NCBI GenBank assembly: GCA_964448755.1 | Contig: CAYUXF010000017.1 | Coordinates: 1-28,376, forward strand | Source of the DNA: CAYUXF01 sp964448755 | GTDB lineage: Bacteria > Margulisbacteria > Termititenacia > Termititenacales > CAYUXF01 | Direction of reading: 5' to 3' | Length of the DNA: 28,376 nt | Part shown: piece after piece, positions 15,679-22,799 of the stretch | Layout: the number at the start of each line of letters is the position of its first letter | How positions within the stretch are numbered: the first letter of the stretch is position 1 | Position numbers and translations under genes: made by a program | Notes under the pieces: model-generated | What the model was told of the DNA's origin: nothing | The model's input: only the letters and a program-made list of their open reading frames with translations | Database searches by the model: none

Positions 15679-16212
15679 CTATTTTATTTTAAAAGAATCG
15701 AGCGCTTCAAGTAAAAATTCTTTCGCCTCAAACCAGGCCTCTGAATCGGTAGTTAATGTTAGAATATATACTTGGCGGGCTTTAACAAAATAGAACTCCT
15801 GGACAATGATCTCTTTTTTACCGCCGGTGGCACTCAATAGACTTTTACTATACATTGTAGAAAAAGCGGTATCAGCACCTCTTTTTTCTGTCCAACCCAA
15901 ATGACGTCCGGCCACATACTGCCAACCGTCATAAGCAATAATATGCGCAACCGCTACATCTTTGGCATTGTTCTGCGAGCTATCCAATTTAAAAACATCT
16001 ATCCCTACCTCAGAGGCTTTGTCCGGTCCCAGCATTAAAATATGTCGCTTGCTGTTGCCAATATTAATTTGCCAATCACGCGGCACACTTATCTCAAAAT
16101 TATATTGATCATCGGTATATCTGTTGCCTTTTAACTCGGCCTGTCCGGTAGTTAAAAATAAGAAAACAAATATACTTATGTAGCAAATCTTTTTTAATAA
16201 TGTTCTTGTCAT
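15679..16212 (-). CDS. Secreted PsbP/DUF1795-like hypothetical protein
   Basis: This 177-aa protein starts with a basic N-terminus and a hydrophobic core (ICYISIFVFLFLTTGQA, residues 9-25). That is a Sec signal peptide with a plausible signal-peptidase I site near QA-EL. There is no lipobox cysteine. The mature part begins NRYTDDQYNFEISVPRDWQ, the usual opening of PsbP/Mog1p-like domains, and ends with an aromatic-rich strand-helix (QVYILTLTTDSEAWFEAKEFLLEALDSFKI), also typical. Function in this fold family varies and none can be assigned. It follows the TPR membrane protein by 33 nt and is the last gene before a terminator in the pyrB-pyrC unit. It is probably exported across the cytoplasmic membrane. 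Confidence 0.75.
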   Translation of the reverse strand: MTRTLLKKICYISIFVFLFLTTGQAELKGNRYTDDQYNFEISVPRDWQINIGNSKRHILMLGPDKASEVGIDVFKLDSSQNNAKDVAVAHIIAYDGWQYVAGRHLGWTEKRGADTAFSTMYSKSLLSATGGKKEIIVQEFYFVKARQVYILTLTTDSEAWFEAKEFLLEALDSFKIK

Positions 16213-16245
16213 TTTTCTATTTTTCTTTCTTGGGCTCTTTTAAAT

Positions 16246-17286
16246 TTACACGCCTTCGTCTTCTTCTGTGACAGTGTCTTCGGTCAAACCCGTTGTTGCT
16301 GCCTCAGCCACCAAAACAAGTTCACTCACCAAAACATCTTCACCGTTGTCTCGCACCGTTATCTCCAGCCCGTTATCAATGTCGGCATACGTATAATAAT
16401 ATATTAAACCGCTTTTTTTAAGTCCTTTAAAATCAAATTTAAAAGAAGTTTCACCCGCCATTACCTTAGCAACTTTGGCCGCAACAAGTCTTTCGTAATA
16501 ATCAGCTTTAGGCCGCAGCTCTTCTGTTAAATAAATGGCAGTTTCTCTCTTCTCTTTTTTAGCCATCTCTGTCAATAAATTATTAATAGCCTTTTTGGCA
16601 TAAGCAAGCCGCACAAAGCGATCAGCGCTCTGCAAAAAATTTCTGCTATCTTTTAAATTCAACTGTGCTTCTGCCGCCAGATCGGCATAGAGGAATTGCT
16701 CTTTTTTATAAATGCCGTATTTGGCACCGGAGTAACGCAGACTGGAAAGGAGCTCCTGTTCTTTTTTTAAAGCCGCCTGACGCAAAAGAGATTCTTCATA
16801 AATAGAAACAGAATAAAAGCGATCATCTGCCGCCACCCGATCAATATCAAAAACATACAGCGTAATTTGGCCATTTTTATATTCAGCGCGAATCCGCTTG
16901 TAAAACTCCAGCGCTTTTTCTTGCTCGCCTAGCTGAGCATAGCCGTGAGCCAAATAAAATAATACAGCCACCGGATTGCGGTTGTACATCATATTGTTCT
17001 CTATGTTGATCAGCTCTGTGGCTGTTGTCTCCCTTGCGCCGAACTTTAGAACTTTCTCCAGCTGCTGTGCGGTTAAAGTTTCCGGGTCCCAGGGAGCGGT
17101 CAAGGCCTTCTTAGCATTTCCTGTCACCGTGTCATCACTTATCAATAAGACGTTTTGATCCTCGTGCAGTGATTCGCTATTGCTAATATCTTCCATCGAA
17201 GAATTAACAAAGAAAACAACAGCCAAGACCAATAAAAAAACGGCCAGTACGATTAATCCCATTTCCTTTTGTTTTTTATCCAGCAT
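16246..17286 (-). CDS. Membrane-anchored TPR-like hypothetical protein
   Basis: This 346-aa protein has one N-terminal membrane segment (GLIVLAVFLLVLAVVFFV, residues 10-27) and a large extracytoplasmic part. Residues ~106-135 (AVLFYLAHGYAQLGEQEKALEFYKRI) match a tetratricopeptide repeat, and further amphipathic helices run to about residue 270. The last 70 residues are beta-like and end in an acidic Glu/Thr-rich tail. I do not recognise the family. TPR proteins usually act as scaffolds. It lies 56 nt downstream of pyrC with its own AGAGGG ribosome site 5 nt before the ATG, and 33 nt ahead of a secreted protein gene. The two may work together in the cell envelope and merely share the pyr promoter. 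Confidence 0.75.
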   Translation of the reverse strand: MLDKKQKEMGLIVLAVFLLVLAVVFFVNSSMEDISNSESLHEDQNVLLISDDTVTGNAKKALTAPWDPETLTAQQLEKVLKFGARETTATELINIENNMMYNRNPVAVLFYLAHGYAQLGEQEKALEFYKRIRAEYKNGQITLYVFDIDRVAADDRFYSVSIYEESLLRQAALKKEQELLSSLRYSGAKYGIYKKEQFLYADLAAEAQLNLKDSRNFLQSADRFVRLAYAKKAINNLLTEMAKKEKRETAIYLTEELRPKADYYERLVAAKVAKVMAGETSFKFDFKGLKKSGLIYYYTYADIDNGLEITVRDNGEDVLVSELVLVAEAATTGLTEDTVTEEDEGV

Positions 17287-17342
17287 TATGCCCTCTTAGC
17301 TACATTATTTTATAAATTTTCTTTTAACAGAAAACGGAAGCT

Positions 17343-18623
17343 TTACGCTCTTTGGTATTTTATTTTACCGCCGACGATAGTCATTACCGGCCAGCCGCTC
17401 AGAAGCCAGCCGTCAAAAGGCGTATTGCGTCCTTTAGATAAAAATTCTTTTTTATCTACTTTTTTGGAAAGCGCCGGATCAATAACCGTAATATCGGCAA
17501 AAAAACCCTCTTGTAAAATACCGCGGTTAACAATATTAAAAATTTCCGCTGGACGAGAGCTCATTAGCTCGACCATTCTCTCTACTGTTATTATCTTGGT
17601 TTTAACCAGTTTGTCATAGATCAAAGGAATCGCCGTTTCTAAACCAACTATCCCAAAAGAAGCTTTGTTAAATTCTACCCTTTTATCATCGAGAGTATGC
17701 GGCGCATGGTCCGTAGCAATAATATCTATGGTGCCGTCGTTCAAAGCATTTAATAATGTTTGTCGGTCTTGTTCTGTCCGCAGCGGCGGATTCATTTTGG
17801 CGTTAGTATTATAGCCCTCAACCGCTTCTTCAGTTAAAACCAGATAATGCGGCGCCGTTTCACAGGTAACGGCCACGCCCTCTTTTTTGGCTTCTCTGAT
17901 GAGATCAACACTGTCGGTAGTGCTAATATGGGCTATGTGCAGTGGACCAAAATTGTAAGAAAGTTCGATGTCTCTGGCGACCGCCGCAGATTCAGCAGAG
18001 CGCGGAATGCCCGGCAGCCCGAGCTTAGTAGAAACAGTGCCTTCATTCATTGAACCGCCATGTGAAAGATTAAGATCTTCGCTGTGCGAAATAACCGGCG
18101 CCTTGAACATGGCCGCATATTCTAAAACCCGCCTAAATACTCTGGCATTTTCAATTGGCCGGCCGTCATCAGAAAAAGCAATTGCGCCAAAGCGCTGCAT
18201 CTCACCAATTTGCGTCATCTGCTTGCCTTCCAGCCCTTTAGTGCAAGCACCGACAGGAAATACATTAACCTGCGCGTTCCTGGCCGCCACTTCTTTAATA
18301 TGTTTGATCATACTGACATCATCTGCTACCGGATCGGTATTGGCCATACAAGCAATAGAAGTAAAGCCGCCGGCGGCCGCCGCTTTAGAACCGGTCTTAA
18401 TAGTCTCTTTTTCTTCATTGCCAGGCTCGCGCAAATGCACGTGCATATCAATAAACCCCGGGCAAACTAATTTACCGGCCAGATCATAAGACTCAGTCTC
18501 TTTATCCTCTTTTATTTTATCTGCTATTTTTTCTATTAAATTTTCATTTATTAGAATATCTTTTTTACCGGTAATTTTCCCGGCAGGATTAATTAAGGTG
18601 CCGTTTTTTAACAAAATTTTCAT
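17343..18623 (-). CDS. pyrC: Dihydroorotase, type I
   Basis: Dihydroorotase closes carbamoyl aspartate to dihydroorotate, the third step of pyrimidine synthesis. The 426-aa length and motifs mark the type I (PyrC, Bacillus-like) enzyme. The metal site HVHLREPG contains His61 and His63. FAAGGFT-like KAAAAGGFTSIACMANTDP follows, then SHSEDLNLS, HIAHISTTDS, and the catalytic-Asp strand IIATDHAPHT. The C-terminal NTPFDGWLLSGWPVMTIVGGK is typical. The ATG overlaps the pyrB stop codon (ATGA), so translation is coupled. Together with pyrB it forms the ATCase-DHOase pair, which in some bacteria assembles as a complex. carB is elsewhere in the window. Confidence 0.97.
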   Translation of the reverse strand: MKILLKNGTLINPAGKITGKKDILINENLIEKIADKIKEDKETESYDLAGKLVCPGFIDMHVHLREPGNEEKETIKTGSKAAAAGGFTSIACMANTDPVADDVSMIKHIKEVAARNAQVNVFPVGACTKGLEGKQMTQIGEMQRFGAIAFSDDGRPIENARVFRRVLEYAAMFKAPVISHSEDLNLSHGGSMNEGTVSTKLGLPGIPRSAESAAVARDIELSYNFGPLHIAHISTTDSVDLIREAKKEGVAVTCETAPHYLVLTEEAVEGYNTNAKMNPPLRTEQDRQTLLNALNDGTIDIIATDHAPHTLDDKRVEFNKASFGIVGLETAIPLIYDKLVKTKIITVERMVELMSSRPAEIFNIVNRGILQEGFFADITVIDPALSKKVDKKEFLSKGRNTPFDGWLLSGWPVMTIVGGKIKYQRA

Positions 18624-19552
18624 TCTTCATCACCTGCAATTAAAAGATCTAAAACCGCCATGCGCACAGCAATACCGTTGACCACCTGCTCTAAAATAAC
18701 ATTTTGATCGCCGTCAGCTACCAGTGTAGAAATTTCTATGCCGCGGTTAATTGGGCCTGGGTGTAGGACAATCAAATCTTTTCTGGCTTTCCGCAGTCTT
18801 TTTTCATTAATACCAAAAAGGCGGTGATACTCACGACGCGATGGTATAAAATTAGCCTCCTGCTGCCGTTCATACTGCATCCGCAAAACGTTAACAAAAT
18901 CGGCATCGGCCAGTGCCCGGTCCATATCAAATTCTACCTCAACATCCAGAGCATCTATTCCGGTAGGAATAAGTGTCGCCGGCGCAATGACCGTTACTTT
19001 AGCGCCCAGTTTGCTTAAGCCCCAAATATTGGAACGAGCCACGCGGCTATGGGCAATATCGCCGACAATCACGACCTTTTTGCCCTTTAAGCTGCCGCGG
19101 CACTCCTGCATTGTCATAATATCCAGCAAGCCCTGTGTGGGATGTTCATTAAAACCATCGCCGGCATTGATAACCGGCATAATAGTATTTTCTGCCGCCA
19201 GCTGCGGCGCCCCGCCATCTTGATGACGAATAATTAAACCGTCAAACCCCATGACCTCTAAGTTTTTGATCGTATCGATCAGCGTTTCCCCTTTTTTAAC
19301 GCTTGAATTAGAAACAGAAATATTATTAACCCTGCCGCCTAAACGACCAGCTGCAACATTAAAGGAAGTAAGCGTTCTGGTAGATGGTTCATAGAACAAG
19401 GTCAGTAAATTTTTATTATTTAGGGATTTTTTTATTTTTTGCGGTGACTTGAAGAATTTCTTAAAAGAAAAAGCACGTTCAATGATCAACTCCAGTTCGG
19501 CAGTTGAAAGATCCTTGAGTCCCAGCAGATCTTTGTTCTTTAAAGACTTAAT
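18620..19552 (-). CDS. pyrB: Aspartate carbamoyltransferase catalytic subunit, AUU start
   Basis: PyrB joins carbamoyl phosphate and aspartate, the first committed pyrimidine step. The carbamoyl-phosphate loop FYEPSTRTLTSF is present. So are the signatures HPTQGLLDIMT and VVIVGDIAHSRVARSN, and LHPGPINRG near the end. The family N-terminus (LKNKDLLGLKDLS...) is encoded upstream of any ATG, GTG or usable TTG. It can be read back only to an ATT at 19550-19552, which lies 8 nt after GGGAG. Starting there gives 310 aa, the normal ATCase length. The first conventional alternative, TTG at 19489, would delete 21 conserved-position residues and has its GGAG directly abutting the codon. No pyrI regulatory subunit follows. 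The gene has a strong own promoter and is divergent from rpsF. Confidence 0.93.
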   Translation of the reverse strand: MKSLKNKDLLGLKDLSTAELELIIERAFSFKKFFKSPQKIKKSLNNKNLLTLFYEPSTRTLTSFNVAAGRLGGRVNNISVSNSSVKKGETLIDTIKNLEVMGFDGLIIRHQDGGAPQLAAENTIMPVINAGDGFNEHPTQGLLDIMTMQECRGSLKGKKVVIVGDIAHSRVARSNIWGLSKLGAKVTVIAPATLIPTGIDALDVEVEFDMDRALADADFVNVLRMQYERQQEANFIPSRREYHRLFGINEKRLRKARKDLIVLHPGPINRGIEISTLVADGDQNVILEQVVNGIAVRMAVLDLLIAGDEE

Positions 19553-19565
19553 TGCACTATCTCCC
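19550..19565 (-). promoter_or_regulatory. Ribosome site and AUU start codon of pyrB
   Basis: On the minus strand GGGAG (19561-19565) is followed by 8 nt and ATT (19550-19552), then AAG TCT TTA AAG AAC. The frame is closed by a TAG a few codons further upstream (19569-19571), so a start must lie between. The only other weak candidate is a CTG that precedes the Shine-Dalgarno. Confidence 0.7.
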
Positions 19566-19581
19566 AGCTAGAATTAGCGAG

Positions 19582-19610
19582 ATTATAAAATATCTGCCCG
19601 CCAATAGCAA
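19582..19610 (-). promoter_or_regulatory. pyrB promoter
   Basis: On the minus strand TTGCTA (19605-19610), a 17-nt spacer and a perfect TATAAT (19582-19587) lie about 30 nt before the AUU start. The leader would be only about 20-25 nt and holds the GGGAG site, leaving no room for an attenuator or a PyrR-type element. Confidence 0.75.
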
Positions 19611-19680
19611 GAAATATCAAAAAAATACTAAAAATATAAAAAAGTGACTGCTTAATTAAAAACTACCCCTTGCAAACCTA

Positions 19681-19709
19681 TTGCACCTCGTGATAATTTC
19701 TGATATTAT
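19681..19709 (+). promoter_or_regulatory. Candidate upstream promoter of the rpsF operon
   Basis: TTGCAC (19681-19686), a 17-nt spacer and TATTAT (19704-19709) lie about 85 nt before rpsF in the 240-nt divergent gap with pyrB. The -35 is only partial. Together with the second -10 at 19757 this suggests one or two promoters for the ribosomal operon. Confidence 0.35.
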
Positions 19710-19756
19710 TACCAGCCTTTTTTTAGGAGGATTTATTTCCTTTGTAATAATTGGTC

Positions 19757-19762
19757 TATAAT
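19757..19762 (+). promoter_or_regulatory. Candidate proximal -10 of the rpsF operon
   Basis: A perfect TATAAT lies 30 nt before the rpsF ATG. It would give a leader of about 24 nt that includes the GGAG ribosome site. No good -35 is seen at 16-18 nt upstream (T/A-rich sequence only). Confidence 0.45.
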
Positions 19763-19792
19763 ATAGAAGAAAGAAAAGAATAGGAGAAAAAA

Positions 19793-20143
19793 ATGGCATA
19801 TTATGAACTGATGTATTTTGTGAAAGCAGATACTGATGAAAACGCACAGAACGAAATTCTACAAAAGGTAAAATCTTTAATAGAAAAAAAAGATGGCAAG
19901 ATCCTTTACGAAGAGAATCTCGGCAAAAGACAGCTCGCCACCATTTACAGTAAACAAACTCATGGTATTTATTTCTTATTGCAGTACGAAACACCTACCA
20001 GCGCTAATCGTGAGATTGAAGAGTATTTTAAAATTTCTGAAGCTGTTGTCCGCAACCTGTTGCTTAAAATTAAACCGGAAATGTTGATCCAGGCAAAAAA
20101 AAGCAAAATAGCTAAAAAAGAAGAAGCAACCGCTGAGGCTTAA
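19793..20143 (+). CDS. rpsF: 30S ribosomal protein S6
   Basis: S6 binds the central domain of 16S rRNA as a heterodimer with S18. The 116-aa product shows the ferredoxin-like S6 fold: MAYYELMYFVKADTDEN at the start, the GKRQLATIYSKQTHGIYFLLQYE strand pair (with the typical G-x-R-x-L-A-Y/T-x-I pattern), and a Lys/Glu-rich C-terminal tail (KKSKIAKKEEATAEA). GGAG lies 6 nt before the ATG. It heads the rpsF-ssb-ssb-rpsR-rplI cluster, an expanded form of the common rpsF-ssb-rpsR-rplI order. Confidence 0.96.
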   Translation: MAYYELMYFVKADTDENAQNEILQKVKSLIEKKDGKILYEENLGKRQLATIYSKQTHGIYFLLQYETPTSANREIEEYFKISEAVVRNLLLKIKPEMLIQAKKSKIAKKEEATAEA

Positions 20144-20151
20144 ATAACAAT

Positions 20152-20571
20152 ATGTCTAATGTAAATAAAATTATTTTACTGGGAACCGTCACCGAAAAAC
20201 CGGAAACTAAGTTCGGCATGGAAAATGCCAGCTCTGTTGCAAAACTGGTACTTTCGGTTGAGCGCCCAACAAGAGCCGACGGCTCTAAAGAAAATGATTT
20301 TATTCCCGTGGTCGCTTTTGGCGCACAAGCCGATTATGTTGCAGAAAAAGTTCATGCGGGATCGCTACTATTAATAGAAGGACGCTTACAGGTCCGTACA
20401 ACGGAAAATAACGGCCAAAAAGAGTGGCTGACAGAAGTCATTGCCCAAAATGTTAAAAATGTCGCAGCCGGTGGCAATAGCGAGGTCAGCAAAAAAACTG
20501 ACACACAAACTGAGCCGCCAATGTCAGAAAATCCGTTTGGCGATGTAACAGAAGACGACGTCCCTTTTTAG
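20152..20571 (+). CDS. ssb: Single-stranded DNA-binding protein, divergent copy
   Basis: The 139-aa OB-fold protein shows NKIILLGTVTEKPETKFG, KLVLSVERPTRADGSKENDFIPVVAFGAQADYV and GSLLLIEGRLQVRTTENNGQKEWLTEVIAQNVKNV. A disordered linker follows and ends in the acidic tip TEDDVPF that binds partner proteins. The usual WRKLAE core segment is replaced by FGAQADYV, so this copy is more diverged than its downstream neighbour. It starts 8 nt after rpsF with no good ribosome site, implying coupled translation. It may be the main SSB or a paralogue. The intact tip shows it can recruit repair enzymes. Confidence 0.92.
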   Translation: MSNVNKIILLGTVTEKPETKFGMENASSVAKLVLSVERPTRADGSKENDFIPVVAFGAQADYVAEKVHAGSLLLIEGRLQVRTTENNGQKEWLTEVIAQNVKNVAAGGNSEVSKKTDTQTEPPMSENPFGDVTEDDVPF

Positions 20572-20592
20572 TTTTTAAGGAGCTTTTGGTAA

Positions 20593-20979
20593 ATGTATAA
20601 TAAAGTTTTTTTAATTGGCCGCCTAACTAGAGATCCGGAAGTCCGTTATACTTCAGCCGGAGTTGCTGTAGCCAGATTTACGCTGGCGATCAATCGCCCG
20701 CCGCGCAAAGACGGACAAGCGGAAGCAGATTTTATTCGGGTAGTGGCTTGGCGGCGCTTAGCAGAAATTTGCGGCGAATACTTAAATAAAGGCAAACTAA
20801 TCTCTATTGAAGGACGTCTGCAGATTAGCAGCTATGAAAAAGAAGGGCGCAAGATCAGCAGCGCCGAAGTAGTTGCCGACAATATGCAGATGCTCGACAG
20901 AAAGTCCGGCGAAACAAGTCCGGCAGATAACAATAACTTTAAATCAGCGTCAACAAGCGCTGAAGAAGTGCCTTTTTAA
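20593..20979 (+). CDS. ssb: Single-stranded DNA-binding protein, canonical copy
   Basis: This 128-aa protein has the most classical SSB sequence of the three in the window. It reads MYNKVFLIGRLTRDPEVRYTSAGVAVARFTLAINRP..., then ADFIRVVAWRRLAEICGEYLNKGKLISIEGRLQISSYE, then KISSAEVVADNMQML. A short linker and an acidic tip (SAEEVPF) close it. AAGGAG lies 10 nt before the ATG. It follows the divergent ssb by 21 nt and precedes rpsR by 21 nt. The tandem arrangement suggests duplication of the ssb normally found between rpsF and rpsR, or acquisition of a second one. The two copies differ enough that the event is old. Confidence 0.95.
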   Translation: MYNKVFLIGRLTRDPEVRYTSAGVAVARFTLAINRPPRKDGQAEADFIRVVAWRRLAEICGEYLNKGKLISIEGRLQISSYEKEGRKISSAEVVADNMQMLDRKSGETSPADNNNFKSASTSAEEVPF

Positions 20980-21000
20980 AAAACAGGAGGAAGAAAAGAA

Positions 21001-21267
21001 ATGGCAAAACCAACAAAGAGAGATAATAATACGAAGAAACTGAGTATTTTTAAGAAAAAAAATAAGAGACCTTGTTTTATTTGCGCAAATAAAATAGCTT
21101 TTATTGATTATAAAGATACTTCGCTACTGAGAAGATTTCAGAATGAGCGCGGAAAAATTGTTTCTGCTAAACAAACTTCTCTTTGCGCTAAACACCAGAG
21201 AGAAATGGCCGCCGCCATTAAAAGAGCCCGCAATATCGGCTTACTGCCGATCTCTAGCCAAGTCTAG
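21001..21267 (+). CDS. rpsR: 30S ribosomal protein S18 (zinc-binding form)
   Basis: S18 pairs with S6 on the 16S platform. The 88-aa product has a basic N-terminus followed by RPCFICANK and IAFIDYKDTSLLRRFQNERGKI, then SLCAKHQREMAAAIKRARNIGLLPI, all family hallmarks. Cys25, Cys28, Cys62 and His65 form a possible zinc-binding set. Zinc-free S18 paralogues usually lack these cysteines, so this is the C+ form. AGGAGG lies 10 nt before the ATG. Confidence 0.97.
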   Translation: MAKPTKRDNNTKKLSIFKKKNKRPCFICANKIAFIDYKDTSLLRRFQNERGKIVSAKQTSLCAKHQREMAAAIKRARNIGLLPISSQV

Positions 21268-21293
21268 TTTTTAATATCGAAGGAGGATATATC

Positions 21294-21857
21294 GTGGAAG
21301 TTATTTTATTAAAAGACCTGAGTTTTGGTGACAAAGGAGCAGTGGTTAAAGTCTCTAACGGCCATGCCCGTAACTTATTAATTCCTAACGGTCTAGCTAT
21401 AGAAGCAACTAAAAACAATCTTAAACATATTGACCGCATTAACGCTCAGCGCAAGAAAAAAATAGAGAAGGAAAAAGCCGAGATCCAAGCGTTAGCTGAA
21501 AAAATCAAAGCACATGCCGGCATTGAGCTTAAAGCTAAAGCAGGAGAGAATGGCGTCATGTTCGGTTCAATTACACATACACAGATAACCGACGCTATTA
21601 ACAGTGCCTTTAATTTAGCGCTAGACAAAAAACGGATCCTGGTAAAAAACATCCGCGAAGGCGGCGTTTTTAATGTTCCGTTAAAGCTTAGCTACGGCAT
21701 TACTGCTTCTGCTAAAATAAACGTTGTGCTGGAAATAGAAAAAAAAGAAGACGCCGTTAAAGCAGCTAAAAAGCCACGCGGCCGCAAGAAAAAAGAAGAA
21801 ACCGCAGAAACTTCTGAAGCAACAGAACAAACAGAAGAAACTGCCGAAGAAAAATAG
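21294..21857 (+). CDS. rplI: 50S ribosomal protein L9 with acidic C-terminal extension
   Basis: L9 binds 23S rRNA near L1 and helps hold the reading frame. The N-terminal domain (MEVILLKDLSFGDKGAVVKVSNGHARNLLIPNGLA) and central helix are typical. The second domain (GVMFGSITHTQITDAINSAFN, LKLSYGITASAKINVVLEI) is complete at about residue 150. A 37-residue tail follows, basic at first (KKPRGRKKKEE) and then rich in Glu and Thr. The usual family length is about 150. The start is GTG, supported by AAGGAGG 7 nt upstream. It ends 6 nt before the SDR gene. Confidence 0.96.
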   Translation: MEVILLKDLSFGDKGAVVKVSNGHARNLLIPNGLAIEATKNNLKHIDRINAQRKKKIEKEKAEIQALAEKIKAHAGIELKAKAGENGVMFGSITHTQITDAINSAFNLALDKKRILVKNIREGGVFNVPLKLSYGITASAKINVVLEIEKKEDAVKAAKKPRGRKKKEETAETSEATEQTEETAEEK

Positions 21858-21863
21858 CAGTTC

Positions 21864-22799
21864 GTGACCGCTAAACAGAATATCTTTATTACAGGTATTT
21901 CCGGAAGCGTCGGCCATTATCTTTTTGACCTGCTGGCAGGCAATGAAAAATATCAGCTTTTTTTACTTCTGCGTAAGCCGGAAAAATTAAAGCGCGATCT
22001 CAGCAAATTTAATAATATCACTGTTGTGCGCGAAGATCTGCACAACATCCATCTGCAAAAAGATCTCTTTAAGCAAATGGACTATGTCATTTTAATTGCC
22101 ACCACCTGGGGCGGGTACCGCCGGCCCTGGAAGGTCAATGTCAACGCTACGTTTAGAATTTTAAGGGCGCTCGATCGGCAGCGGATCAAAAAAGTACTTT
22201 ATTTTTCTACGGCTTCTATTTTGAACAGAGAACATCTGCCGGTCGAAGCGATCAGGACTATCGGCACGAACTATATCCGCAGTAAATTTTTGGCACATAA
22301 AATGCTTCAAAACCACCCGCTCAAAGATAAGATCATCACGCTCTTCCCAACCTGGGTCTTTGGCGGTGACGATAACCACCCCTATTCTCACGCTGCGGCA
22401 GGCATTAAAGGACTCAAAAAAAGTATCCGCTTTTTAAAGTACTTCTCTGTCGATTTTACATTTCATTTTATCCACTGCCGTGATATCGCCCTAATGACCG
22501 TTCATTTATTGGAAAACAATACTGATAAAAATGAATATGTTTTGGGTAATGAGCCCTTAAAAGTCGGCGATCTGCTCAAAGAAACCGCCGCTTACTTTGG
22601 CCAGAAAACACCGTTCCAAATCAAGATCTCTATGGGTTTGATCCTGGCGCTCTCCAAATTAAAGAAAACCCATCCCTGGGATGACTACTGTATGCGGTAC
22701 CGCCATTTTATTTATGATACACTGAGCTGCAAAAAACTGGGGATACCAAGCGATGTCGATACAGTCAGCGGCTTGCTAAATTCTTTCTTTAAAAATTAA
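21864..22799 (+). CDS. NAD-dependent epimerase/dehydratase-like SDR
   Basis: The 311-aa product is an extended short-chain dehydrogenase/reductase. The NAD(P)-binding GxxGxxG reads GISGSVG (residues 11-17), followed by DYVILIATTWGG and the strand-4 VLYFSTAS with Ser115/Thr116. The catalytic pair is Tyr137-x3-Lys141 (YIRSK). The C-terminal substrate domain is about 120 residues, as in sugar-nucleotide epimerases, but the substrate cannot be told. The start is GTG, 6 nt after rplI, without a clear ribosome site, so it seems to be a read-through passenger of the ribosomal operon. Its stop codon interlocks with that of the convergent Zn-peptidase gene through a shared TTAA. Confidence 0.85.
   Translation: MTAKQNIFITGISGSVGHYLFDLLAGNEKYQLFLLLRKPEKLKRDLSKFNNITVVREDLHNIHLQKDLFKQMDYVILIATTWGGYRRPWKVNVNATFRILRALDRQRIKKVLYFSTASILNREHLPVEAIRTIGTNYIRSKFLAHKMLQNHPLKDKIITLFPTWVFGGDDNHPYSHAAAGIKGLKKSIRFLKYFSVDFTFHFIHCRDIALMTVHLLENNTDKNEYVLGNEPLKVGDLLKETAAYFGQKTPFQIKISMGLILALSKLKKTHPWDDYCMRYRHFIYDTLSCKKLGIPSDVDTVSGLLNSFFKN

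Noticed and set aside
19725..19766. An orphan AGGAGG in the rpsF leader followed by short frames that could begin with ATT.
   Set aside because: There is no standard start codon at a proper distance, and the stretch overlaps the proximal TATAAT. A leader peptide would be pure speculation.
22467..22475. TTATCCACT, one mismatch from a DnaA box.
   Set aside because: It is a single copy inside a coding region with no cluster nearby, so there is no evidence for an origin of replication in the window.
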